DNA from: Bythopirellula polymerisocia
GTDB lineage: Bacteria > Planctomycetota > Planctomycetia > Pirellulales > Lacipirellulaceae
DNA: 64,000 nucleotides
Direction of reading: 5' to 3'
Assembly (NCBI RefSeq): GCF_007860015.1
Contig: NZ_SJPS01000010.1
Location: forward strand, 1 to 64,000
Shown here piece by piece: positions 10,901-18,196 of this stretch. Positions within the stretch are counted from its first letter, which is position 1; every line of letters starts with the position of its first letter. Below the pieces are notes generated by a model. That model made no database searches and was not told where the DNA came from. It worked only from the letters and a program-made list of their open reading frames with translations. Both the position numbers and the translations under genes were made by a program.

Positions 10901-11391
10901 TCCGTACGATACGAACCGACAGGATTTCGCAACTCGTAAGCGGTATATCTTTGGTCAGGCTCACTCGTGACTCGAGGCGGATCAACTTTGAAAACGTACC
11001 CATAATTCCGATAGATCGGCGTGCCATAACCCTGAGTTTGCCATGTGCCTGGTACCGCGATCTTATCCCATGCTGTTACGTCGTAATCCGTGCGAAAGAA
11101 GTCCTTCGGTCGAATCTCCGGACGCGGTGACCAATGAAAACTCCATTCTCCATTTAGTGATCGCACCCAAGGTGATAATTCGGCGCCACGATAATCGACC
11201 TTCATTGCGGTCTCAATATCTGGAGATGACCACCCGCTGGCCCGCGGCGGGAGTTTGTTGATGCCAATAACGCTTGGGTTCTCCCAGTCAACTATTTTAT
11301 CGTTGCCGAAGCCTATTCCGCTTGGCGCAGAGCACAATAACAAGATGCCAAGTCGAAACCAGTGGCAATTTGTACGGGAATAGTGATTCAT
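7954..11391 (-). CDS. GH2 beta-galactosidase, LacZ-type, secreted
   Basis: The 1145-residue protein begins with a hydrophobic signal-like segment. It has the full LacZ domain order: a sugar-binding jelly roll (about 60-250, with PGTWQTQGYGTPIY), immunoglobulin-like domain, TIM barrel with RTSHYP and the acid/base motif SLGNEAGYG (Glu near 502), nucleophile motif FMNEYAHAMGN (Glu near 583), and a C-terminal beta-sandwich domain (RAPTDNDLG, YGRGPHESY). The length is about 100 residues above E. coli LacZ, mostly from the leader and a Ser/Lys-rich C-terminal tail. It should release beta-linked galactose from oligosaccharides. Its place among sulfatases and a fucosidase fits degradation of a galactose-containing sulfated glycan. 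It lies 13 bp before the next PEP-CTERM gene, so the two are probably cotranscribed. Confidence 0.93.
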   Translation of the reverse strand: MNHYSRTNCHWFRLGILLLCSAPSGIGFGNDKIVDWENPSVIGINKLPPRASGWSSPDIETAMKVDYRGAELSPWVRSLNGEWSFHWSPRPEIRPKDFFRTDYDVTAWDKIAVPGTWQTQGYGTPIYRNYGYVFKVDPPRVTSEPDQRYTAYELRNPVGSYRTEFVLPDDWSERKIFLHFAGAKSAMYLWVNGKRVGYSQGSRCPADFDVTTFVRPGNNVLACEVYRWCDGSYLEDQDMWRLSGIFRDVFLFCKPQTHLWDVYLATDLDDEYRDGTIRLNSTIHNSFDDTVPNISLSVKLFDSNNRPVGKTAEIYCHSVEEMGPDDQLEIVSPPIGIATPQKWSHETPILYTAIVELKAGDQTLEVQSAKVGFRKVEVDHQGFRLNGQEVKLKGVNRHEHHPDFGGYIPLESMVDDIRLMKQANINLVRTSHYPDDPSWYELCDEYGLMLLDEANVESHGLSYHKNVLPGDLPEWREPVVDRMRRMVVRDRGHASVVMWSLGNEAGYGSAFIKMADTCRQLDPEQRPIQYADMNLPCDVDSQTYPTIDWLTKHLKGEAIRKGEDGQLSSSEAHGIYPSGKPFFMNEYAHAMGNSVGNLQDYWDLIDSEHLLIGGCIWDWVDQGLRRIDSDGRDYIAYGGEFGDFPHNSNFCMNGLVDADRNPHPHYYEVKKVYQSVEVRASGLTTGEFEILNKHAFLDLDYLDLCWELMREGVVVSHGRVSNLHVPAGGARIISAPYDPLPANDNSDYLIKFEFRLRYATAWAKAGFCVGWSQIVLSEYHGVRNLIRLDGIASSIDLQESPAGYRLTAINNTGVQVEYLIGKSDGMLWTAKYENNNLLSGPMALSFWRAPTDNDLGWELPKQLGLWERAASTAVCQSVTAKQEKNRSASVEATIELPEIGGRIHLRYLLSPSCQLLVTYRLELPHKIPSPPRIGVTFRIPRDFQYVSWYGRGPHESYQDRLTSAAVGVYGAQVDSWAHQYPRPQESGNRADVRWITLTNEAGEGLRISARQRLLNVSAWPYQLEDLTSNKYSYRITRSGFNTLNIDYSQMGVGGDNSWGLPVHEEYLIPSEGEYEYAFVIDCVPQNLKQSSKKSDTTMKKSSDQQKILDVSTGLDIRNSLQKQYDFDNDTIPTEESFLMKWKSRK

Positions 11392-11424
11392 GCGAAGATC
11401 TTAGGTATCTAATATATGGCACGC

Positions 11425-13782
11425 TTAGCAGCGCTTGAAAAGAGAATTCCCTAGCAAACTTATAATCAGGACTAGCGTCAATGCATTCGGTTCCGGCACA
11501 GCAGCACTAGTAGCAGCCAATACGGTTGTGCCACCGTATTGGGATTGCCATATAGCAAGGTCAAAGGAATCGACGTCTCCATCGTGGTCTGCATCGCCGT
11601 TACTGAATGTAGTGCCTTGTCCAAATCCTCTTTGCCAGGCGAGAAAATCCGCTCCGTCGACAAAGCCGTCTCCGTTAAAGTCGGCGTCGTCAGGCAGTAA
11701 AGATTCGTCAACAACATTGACCAATAGATGAACCCAATCGATGGCGCGGTTGTTTGACAGGACTCCATTGAGCTGACCAGCTTGCAAGTACGTCAGATCT
11801 CCGAGAAGTTCTAAAGTCAGTACCTGCAATCCATTTTCAAAGATAGGTCCCCAACCCTCCGTGGTAAAACCAAGAGCACTCGAAGTCGAGTCGAGCCAGA
11901 GCAAATCGTCGTCACTGCTTGCGCCGCCGCGACGCTTCATTCCGATAGTTAGGACAGCTGACGTCACAACTTCCGTTGAGGCCAAATCATATTCAAGCGT
12001 AAACGGTACACGTCGGCCAAAAACGTCATCATCAAACTGCGTAATGGGTTGACTAGAGTGAAACGGACTGCTCAAGGAATCGATCGCCGTAAGCCAAGCG
12101 GGATCGACATAAACCTGATCCTCCGCATCCCCAGATTCCAGCTCGTCGAAATCCCCGACCCAGTACTCACGTGACTGCTCAAATGGAAACCGTTCGTTCT
12201 CCAGTCGCTGGGCAAAGTAAAGGCTGTCCAACGGATTCTCTAGATCGTTGAACTCGATCCGCTGGCCAAATGAATCAATCACCGCGCCATTGGGATCAGG
12301 GGAACTGCTGTCGCCGGTGGCCCCAATCAGATAATTGTTCGACCCGGGTGGGCTTGTGATCTGAAATTCAGGAGATTCGGAATTCCAGATAACAGTATGT
12401 CCGCCTCGCCAGCCATGGCTAATCGGATCGGAAGCACGGCGTGCCTCGAATCCGCTATCGTCGTGCAAGTTGTCGTACAGAGCACCGGTCGAATAGTTGG
12501 CATGGGGACCGCTACGCACAAAGCCATCTGTAGAAACGCCGTTAAAGAAAACATTAGGGCCACGATTGAAGCCGTTAAACGTGGAGTTATTGATGAAAGC
12601 CCGCCGAGCCGAGTCGACTTCGAGATTCTGCATCAGACTAAGTGAACCGTTGATATTAAATGCGTAGCGCCTACCGCCAGTGATTTCTGATACGGGGCTT
12701 AAGTACTTTGCATCCTGAACTGTTATCGATCGCGACACGATGCCGATTGCTACTGCCGAGCCACTGAGATGCTCGCCGGTGATGTCGGTGGCCCAAGAAT
12801 CTTCCGCGTGTGAAAACTGCACAAAGTTCGATGCGTGATCCTCATCGTCAAATTGAGTCCTCCCGTCGTAAACGCCCGTCTCGCTGGCATCGAAGATGCT
12901 TGTGCCGCGAATCCCCTGAATACCCACATTGGACACACGTTTGTCAGTATAATGCTCGATGGTCCCGTTGCTCAACGGATCGATACTGTGTGACAGCGGA
13001 GCGTTAATGAAGACTCGATTGCCCTCAATCCGAGTGATTTGGCGCTCGTGCTGGAAAGTAAAGCGATCCCCCGAAGTGTTCCAGCCATAGTTCTCTCCAG
13101 ATGGATCATCTGGAAAGTGTTCAGTCATGAAATCAAACCAGGCCTGAGTCGGTGTGCGCTTCACGTTAATCCAATCACCAACCTTAAAGCCATTAGTGTT
13201 GCTCACTCGGAAGCTTGTGACTCCGGCAGGAACCACTTTCTCTATAATATTGACTGCGGAACCCGAGCGGAAAAGATCGTTCGCATATTGGGTAAAGTTA
13301 CCCACCTCAATCATATCGATTTGATTGGTAGAAATGGAGCGCAAGATTGTGTTTGATGCGGCAGAACTGCCATCGCCCACACCTCTCAAGATAACTCCGC
13401 TCGCGCCGATCTGCAGGGTATCGCTGATGTCGTATTGTCCCGCCGCGAGCTGAACTACTCCACGATAGCCATTCACGTTCAACGGCATGGACGAGACTTG
13501 ATTAATCGCAGCTTGTATCTGGGCACGATTATCACCAGCTATCGGGGCGACATGAACGAACTGAAGAGGGTTAACAATATTCTCAGGGTTCGGAATTGGC
13601 GCACCCATCTTGTATCCTGCCATGGAGTAGTCCAAGATACGATCACCCCGATGATCCATCTGATAGACTAGCCGTCCACTTTGACCATAGTTAGCCCACT
13701 GGCTAGTTTGTGCGCACAGGCAGGCCGGTTGCCCAGCAAAGGCAAACATCAGTATACCAGCGATCTTCAGGATGCTATTCAC
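11425..13782 (-). CDS. Large pectate-lyase-like beta-helix protein with dockerin and PEP-CTERM tail
   Basis: The 785-residue protein starts at a GTG with a signal peptide ending near CLCAQ. Residues about 80-420 carry a parallel beta-helix fold: AQIQAAINQV, VVQLAAGQYDISDTLQI and VILRGVGDG are the classic start of pectate-lyase or GH55-like helices. A beta-rich domain follows. Near residues 695-750 there are two dockerin-like calcium motifs (DFNGDGFVDGADFLAWQRG and DADHDGDVDSFDLAIW). The end is VPEPNA, a hydrophobic run and KRC. It probably binds or cleaves a polysaccharide at the surface, but catalytic residues cannot be assigned. The gene starts about 100 bp after the preceding PEP-CTERM gene, with a perfect inverted repeat in between. 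Confidence 0.8.
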   Translation of the reverse strand: MNSILKIAGILMFAFAGQPACLCAQTSQWANYGQSGRLVYQMDHRGDRILDYSMAGYKMGAPIPNPENIVNPLQFVHVAPIAGDNRAQIQAAINQVSSMPLNVNGYRGVVQLAAGQYDISDTLQIGASGVILRGVGDGSSAASNTILRSISTNQIDMIEVGNFTQYANDLFRSGSAVNIIEKVVPAGVTSFRVSNTNGFKVGDWINVKRTPTQAWFDFMTEHFPDDPSGENYGWNTSGDRFTFQHERQITRIEGNRVFINAPLSHSIDPLSNGTIEHYTDKRVSNVGIQGIRGTSIFDASETGVYDGRTQFDDEDHASNFVQFSHAEDSWATDITGEHLSGSAVAIGIVSRSITVQDAKYLSPVSEITGGRRYAFNINGSLSLMQNLEVDSARRAFINNSTFNGFNRGPNVFFNGVSTDGFVRSGPHANYSTGALYDNLHDDSGFEARRASDPISHGWRGGHTVIWNSESPEFQITSPPGSNNYLIGATGDSSSPDPNGAVIDSFGQRIEFNDLENPLDSLYFAQRLENERFPFEQSREYWVGDFDELESGDAEDQVYVDPAWLTAIDSLSSPFHSSQPITQFDDDVFGRRVPFTLEYDLASTEVVTSAVLTIGMKRRGGASSDDDLLWLDSTSSALGFTTEGWGPIFENGLQVLTLELLGDLTYLQAGQLNGVLSNNRAIDWVHLLVNVVDESLLPDDADFNGDGFVDGADFLAWQRGFGQGTTFSNGDADHDGDVDSFDLAIWQSQYGGTTVLAATSAAVPEPNALTLVLIISLLGNSLFKRC

Positions 13783-13815
13783 TTTCTTCGCTCGCTCTCG
13801 AATCCCTTAATACAT

Positions 13816-13852
13816 ACACAGCGTGATCGACAAGAAGTCAATCACGCTGTGT
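13816..13852. repeat. Perfect 12-bp inverted repeat between two PEP-CTERM genes
   Basis: The arm ACACAGCGTGAT at 13816-13827 is exactly mirrored at 13841-13852 around a 13-nt loop. It lies just after the stop of the gene at 13879-15129 and about 35 bp before the next gene, both on the minus strand. No T-run follows on that strand, so it may be an attenuating or mRNA-processing stem rather than a strong terminator. Confidence 0.7.
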
Positions 13853-13878
13853 CGATCATTCTCGAATCTAGGTATCGT

Positions 13879-15129
13879 TTACCGAACTCTTCGCCGAGCT
13901 GCAAACGCTGCTAAACCCAGAACAAAGAGTACCGCCGCCCCCGGCTCGGGCACGGCAGAAACGGCACTCAGCGGCAATGCCGAGGTATTCATGTATATGC
14001 CACTGCCAAAAGTGAGTGGGTTGCCCAGATTATTGGGGTCAAATTCGTCAGGACCTTTGATCGAAAAGTGGCGATTCGGTGCAAATGCCCCTGCAAGGAC
14101 GACAAGATTGAACTCCCGCACCCCAGCGTTATAAAGTGCCAAAAAATCTACCGTAGTAAGATTATTAGCTGTCGGAAAGAGGCCACCATTAACGTTCTGT
14201 GCAATCACTTTGTGAGTATTCGGTTCAATAATGATATCCTCGGAGGAGGAACCGTAGTTGGCGGTCCAGTCAGCAAGATCGTTTGCATCAAGCGGGCCGG
14301 TAGGTGAGTTTCCTCGCTGCCACACCAAAAAGTCAGCCCCGTCGACCCTGTCGTCAGCGTTGAAGTCCCCAATGCCTGTAAAGCCAGTCCTCGGATCGTC
14401 TCCAATAAGGCTACCTACAGTACCGTTACGACTTGGCCCGAAAAGGATTTGGGCATTGTCGGTGCTCCCTGTTCGGTCGTCATCGATTACCGTTGAGATA
14501 TTACCGAGATTTATATTTTCAGCAGCGTTCGTGTAAGACAGGAGCACATCGTAGGTACGATCATGGCCGGTTGGCCAATCAATATTTAAATTTGCTTCCA
14601 GAGCGTCGAGCTGCAATCCGTTGTTAGAGAGATAATTACCCAAGATTGTGAGATCAAAATTCCACTGGATAGCACCCGCACGGCTTTGGTTATTTCCTGT
14701 ATATTCAAAAAATCCATCCATGCCCGGGTCACTTGTAGTTGCAAATCGACTGAAATTCGTAATACGTGTGCTATTTGAAAAAGATTCTACCGCAAAGTCT
14801 CTATCTTGTTGTAAGAACAATGGATCGACGTTCTCATTTCTCCAACCTTCGACGATCCCATTGGCCTCGGCAGACAATCCAGTGAATGTTGTTGCCAGAC
14901 CTTCTAAATCCGTCCCATCAAAGGCGGCGATTGTGCGAGTGCCAACGGAAAAGGTTTCCAATTTGGGCCCTCTGTCCGGATCAGCCGAGAGGGGGTCTCT
15001 CTCCCAGGTCCCGTCAGTTACAACAAAATCTACGATTTGAGTGGTTGCTGTTTGCCCGTAAGTTTGCAGTCCATTCAATGCCGCACAGCAGACAGAACAA
15101 ATAAGCAACAGGTTCTTTAGACTAGACAT
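13879..15129 (-). CDS. PEP-CTERM protein with dockerin-like motif, function unknown
   Basis: The internal ATG at 15129 is preferred because it directly precedes a clean signal peptide (MSSLKNLLLICSVCCAAL), although the frame is open to 15171. The mature part (about 416 residues) shows no family I recognise. It contains a dockerin-like segment (DFNADDRVDGADFLVWQRG) near the middle and a second Asp-rich run, and ends with VPEPGAAVLFVLGLAAFAA plus RRRVR, a textbook PEP-CTERM signal. It is probably a secreted surface protein cotranscribed with the upstream DUF1559 gene. Confidence 0.82.
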   Translation of the reverse strand: MSSLKNLLLICSVCCAALNGLQTYGQTATTQIVDFVVTDGTWERDPLSADPDRGPKLETFSVGTRTIAAFDGTDLEGLATTFTGLSAEANGIVEGWRNENVDPLFLQQDRDFAVESFSNSTRITNFSRFATTSDPGMDGFFEYTGNNQSRAGAIQWNFDLTILGNYLSNNGLQLDALEANLNIDWPTGHDRTYDVLLSYTNAAENINLGNISTVIDDDRTGSTDNAQILFGPSRNGTVGSLIGDDPRTGFTGIGDFNADDRVDGADFLVWQRGNSPTGPLDANDLADWTANYGSSSEDIIIEPNTHKVIAQNVNGGLFPTANNLTTVDFLALYNAGVREFNLVVLAGAFAPNRHFSIKGPDEFDPNNLGNPLTFGSGIYMNTSALPLSAVSAVPEPGAAVLFVLGLAAFAARRRVR

Positions 15130-15241
15130 AGAAAATTCCCTCGCATTCCAAAAACAAGTTGATAGACTCACGCCAATACCTCATAAAGTAAGACTACTTA
15201 TTCTGATTCAGTGATTTACAATTCGAGTTCAAATCTTGATT

Positions 15242-16324
15242 TCAATAATCAGAAGTGATTGCCTCTCCACGGTTGATTGTACCCAAGGCCTGCCAGACCA
15301 ACGGGTCAATGTCATCATTGACGAAGTGCCCAGAAGCGTCGCACAACATCATATTTACGCCACCAGGATGCTCACTTCGTGCGGCGTAATTTCCTGTTCC
15401 GCTCCAGACTCCACATTCGATTTCAGTCGGAAGATTAGGTACCATGGCGGTAGAAAATCCCCAGGTCTGAGTGTTGACTCCGTAAAACCAAGATTCACCA
15501 CGAGGATTAAACGGCGATCCAAAAGTCGGAGGTGCCAACCCTTGCCGGCAAAGATTGTAACCAGCCCCGGCACCTACCTGACGCACGTCGGGTCGACCTA
15601 TGAGACACTCTGAAATAGCCACCGTGTTGCTAGTGCCATCTGCAACATTGCGGATTTCTGTCTTGCTGTCGATAAAGAATAATCCATCCGGTTTTGAATC
15701 GGGGTAGGCTGAGCCCATTTTATTGATGTTAATAGTGCCATTATCAAGAGTACTCGATCCGTAGCAGGCGACGAAATTCGTGGGCTCGTTATCCCACTGC
15801 CAGCTCGCTGGGGCACCCTTCCAGGTGCGATCGGCCCTTCCCGAGTCGCTTGGACACAAGACGATATCGAGTGGCGTTTTGCGAATAACTGCATTGTTTC
15901 GCGCCGCATAATCTTCGCCGAATTCAACAAATTGGGCGATGACTCCTTGTTCGTAATACGGCAGTAGATGGGCCAACCAACTCGTATTGGGCCCGTAGTA
16001 GTTGCTGTCGCCATTAGTGTCGAGTCCTCGGACGGAACCACCTGGGAAATAGCCGATTGCATCGTGGTGGTTCATCAGGGCTATAGAACACTGCCTCATT
16101 TGATTGACGCATTGCATGCGCCGCGCGGCCTCTCGAGCAGATTGCACTGCCGGTAGCAGCAATCCGACTAATACGCCGATGATCGCAATCACGACCAAAA
16201 GTTCGACTAGCGTAAAACCTGAGTGCCTGATTGTTCTATGCTTGCAAAGGCATAACCATCTGCAGGTCATACTGAACCCGGGCGCTCTGACTACTATATC
16301 CTTTCGCAATTTGTTTCCCCTCAT
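15242..16324 (-). CDS. DUF1559 pseudopilin-like protein
   Basis: The protein has a type IV prepilin-like N-terminus, HSGFTLVELLVVIAIIGVL, with the cleavage-site Gly-Phe and Glu at +5, followed by AREAARRMQC and the DUF1559 body with conserved SWLAHLLPYYEQ, CPSD, TSNTVAISE and CDASGHFV motifs. The frame is open to 16363, but that codon is TTG and the ATG at 16324 is more plausible. Such proteins are very numerous in planctomycetes and form a secretion or pseudopilus-related family of unknown role. It directly follows a CPD-type lipoprotein, a common planctomycete pair. Confidence 0.93.
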   Translation of the reverse strand: MRGNKLRKDIVVRAPGFSMTCRWLCLCKHRTIRHSGFTLVELLVVIAIIGVLVGLLLPAVQSAREAARRMQCVNQMRQCSIALMNHHDAIGYFPGGSVRGLDTNGDSNYYGPNTSWLAHLLPYYEQGVIAQFVEFGEDYAARNNAVIRKTPLDIVLCPSDSGRADRTWKGAPASWQWDNEPTNFVACYGSSTLDNGTININKMGSAYPDSKPDGLFFIDSKTEIRNVADGTSNTVAISECLIGRPDVRQVGAGAGYNLCRQGLAPPTFGSPFNPRGESWFYGVNTQTWGFSTAMVPNLPTEIECGVWSGTGNYAARSEHPGGVNMMLCDASGHFVNDDIDPLVWQALGTINRGEAITSDY

Positions 16325-16386
16325 ATTAGAGCCAACTCTTCTAAGTAGTCTATAATGCCACAAAGACTCAATAGGCGTTTGAGCTA

Positions 16387-16797
16387 CTACTTCTCCAGCA
16401 AGAAATCGTGTTTATTCTCACCTTCAACGAGTGCAACCGTTAGCTTGGTTTCGTAGTTATATTTTGGCGGAAGGTACTCAACGATCTCCTTTACCTGCCT
16501 GTCATTTCCTGGTCCTTGGGTGTCAGGACTTTTAACAAATCGTCCCGTCTCCTTCTCACCAAATATTCTAACCGTATACTCCCCCGGAAGCAGATCTTTG
16601 GTCTCAGAAACGGTGTATTCGCCATTATTCAATTCGACAGCCACCGCACTGCCTTCACGAGGCTGAAACTGGACGTAACCTTTTTCAACTCGCTTCCCGC
16701 TGTATTCGACCACCCCCGACACAGTCAAACCGCGGCCGCAACCTGCTAAAGCTACTGCCAGAAGTATGGCAGCAACCAAACCAGAACTCTTCGACAT
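16387..16797 (-). CDS. Small lipoprotein with carboxypeptidase-regulatory-like domain
   Basis: The 136-residue protein has a short signal peptide with lipobox ALAGC and a beta-sandwich domain of the carboxypeptidase-regulatory/transthyretin-like type (VSGVVEYSGKRVEKGYVQF, LLPGEYTVRIFG). The start has a good ribosome site (AAGGA) 12 bp upstream. It is the first gene after promoter/leader copy A, so it may open a co-directional unit running down to the fucosidase. In planctomycetes such lipoproteins are commonly encoded next to DUF1559 genes, as here. The molecular role is unknown. Confidence 0.88.
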   Translation of the reverse strand: MSKSSGLVAAILLAVALAGCGRGLTVSGVVEYSGKRVEKGYVQFQPREGSAVAVELNNGEYTVSETKDLLPGEYTVRIFGEKETGRFVKSPDTQGPGNDRQVKEIVEYLPPKYNYETKLTVALVEGENKHDFLLEK

Positions 16798-17039
16798 CCT
16801 TTGTTCCTTCTAGATTTTCAACCTGCATTACAGGCAGCCCCGCTGCCCCACGGGGACCGCACTGCTAAACTAAACCAAGCGACTACGCCGGACTGTTGTA
16901 AACACAGTAATTCCTGCTGCTAATACTATTAAGCAATCCGCTACACAAGATGATGGCAAAGGCACAAATAAACGGCACTATTACACGGCTCCTCACCAGA
17001 CAAGTCCCCCCTCATCAAAAACGGAAAGCGGCGTGAAAA

Positions 17040-17084
17040 GCAGATGCACAAGCTCCTTCCAGGAAGACGTTGGCCCTGCAAAGG
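17040..17084 (-). ncRNA. Conserved leader block A
   Basis: On the minus strand this 45-nt stretch begins CCTTTGCAGG, then has a small hairpin (CTTCC-TGG-AAG region) and ends CTTGTGCATCTGC. It matches blocks B (23854-23898) and C (34931-34976): the hairpin varies and the tail is kept as CTTSTBCRTCTGS. It lies about 20-60 nt downstream of the predicted start of transcription of promoter copy A. It may be a regulatory leader RNA. The remaining 16798-17039 is GC-rich untranslated leader with no gene that I can support. Confidence 0.5.
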
Positions 17085-17109
17085 CGGTACAGTCGTCCCT
17101 CTAATAAGA

Positions 17110-17137
17110 TATTGTGCCCGGATCTGAGATTTTACCG
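17110..17137 (-). promoter_or_regulatory. Promoter-like element A (CGGTAA-N16-ACAATA)
   Basis: On the minus strand TTCCGGTAA is followed after 16 nt by ACAATA, then a TTAGAGGG start-like region. The same pair at the same spacing occurs at three other places in the window, each before a PEP-CTERM or associated transcription unit. It lies about 310 bp before the CPD lipoprotein gene. The -10-like box resembles TATAAT, while CGGTAA is not the usual sigma-70 -35 box, so an alternative sigma factor or activator is likely. Confidence 0.6.
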
Positions 17138-17285
17138 GAACAATTCCTGCTTGCTGGCTTAAAAAGCCGTTTTCCTTGGGAAATTCTGCTTCTAGAGCGG
17201 GAAGAACTGGGGCCGAGCCAACACTCTGCAAGTGGCTTAAAAGGAGGTGTGGGCTACCGGGCCTGCAAGCGATAAACGCCGAGAT

Positions 17286-18038
17286 TTACTTTCGGAGTAT
17301 TATCACGTTTTTCAACAATATTGAGGCAATCTCATGTCCTGTTCCCCGAATCCGAAGAATAACTTTACCCTTGTCGTGAGGATCAGGATCTTTCACGCAG
17401 ACGATTGCTTTTCCGTTGATTTTGTACCACAGCTGATCGCCCTCTTTGCCCGCTTCCACATGATAGTATTGTCCTGTTCGCATAATATTTTTCTGCGATG
17501 TTACTAGCGCTGAGTTTCCTGGCAAAGGATAACGGCGAATGAAAGGTCCTGGTTTATTATGGGCCGCATTATGAGCAACCATCATGTACATGTTCAATGT
17601 TTCGAACATGACTTTTGCATTTCCATCATAATCTTTCGGGAAAGTTAGTGCTCCGTCCGGACGATTGCTGGCCGCCAGATTGGTAATCAATACCGTTGCT
17701 GGGCGCAATACCATCACATCGTAACCGACTACAACATTCCTTCCGTAGATCTCGGGACTCACCAACATGAATCCTTTAGAATCTTCAACCTCTGACATCA
17801 CCAGCTGGTCATGATCAATCGTCAATCGCCCACTACCCACTATCTGCCATTTCTTAAGCTGCGCGGCGCTGAATTGTTGAGACTGATAGCCTCTTGCCAG
17901 TAGCTCTCTTCTTTCAGTACTCTGCTCTGAACAGCTTGCTGATTCAATTCCAAAAGAAATCTGAACCAACATGTTAAACAGAAGCGACAATTGCATCGAG
18001 TTAAGCATTGGTATATAGGTGCTTGAAAGAGGCTGCAT
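17286..18038 (-). CDS. Secreted concanavalin-like protein, DUF1961-like
   Basis: The 250-residue protein has a hydrophobic N-terminus and a beta-rich body (WQIVGSGRLTIDHDQLVM, VVVGYDVMVLRPATVLITNL, YYHVEAGKEGDQLWYKINGK) that resembles laminin-G/concanavalin-like domains such as DUF1961. The start is uncertain because several ATGs lie close together. It has no PEP-CTERM tail. It is downstream of the large sulfatase-PEP-CTERM gene on the same strand, with about 160 bp between. It resembles in style, but is not closely similar to, the protein at 36650-37438. Its substrate is unknown. Confidence 0.6.
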   Translation of the reverse strand: MQPLSSTYIPMLNSMQLSLLFNMLVQISFGIESASCSEQSTERRELLARGYQSQQFSAAQLKKWQIVGSGRLTIDHDQLVMSEVEDSKGFMLVSPEIYGRNVVVGYDVMVLRPATVLITNLAASNRPDGALTFPKDYDGNAKVMFETLNMYMMVAHNAAHNKPGPFIRRYPLPGNSALVTSQKNIMRTGQYYHVEAGKEGDQLWYKINGKAIVCVKDPDPHDKGKVILRIRGTGHEIASILLKNVIILRK

Positions 18039-18196
18039 TGTCGACTAACTAGGGATGTAATTGATATCCGAGGCGACGGGAGTGTGAATTAGATACTGTC
18101 TCTACTAGAGCAACTCTGTGCTAGCTGATCAGTGCGAAGTCGGCTCCATTGGAAAGCTAATGCTGCATCATTTCGTTGGTGTTTTCGATCAAAACG

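Noticed and set aside
17110..17137. Sigma-54 promoter (GG-N10-GC), known for PEP-CTERM control in other bacteria
   Set aside because: The conserved boxes are 16-17 nt apart and lack the GG and GC pair at sigma-54 spacing.
16941..17231. Minus-strand open frame in the leader of the lipoprotein gene
   Set aside because: It covers promoter copy A and the leader block, has no family resemblance and no ribosome site. The conserved RNA or promoter reading is better.
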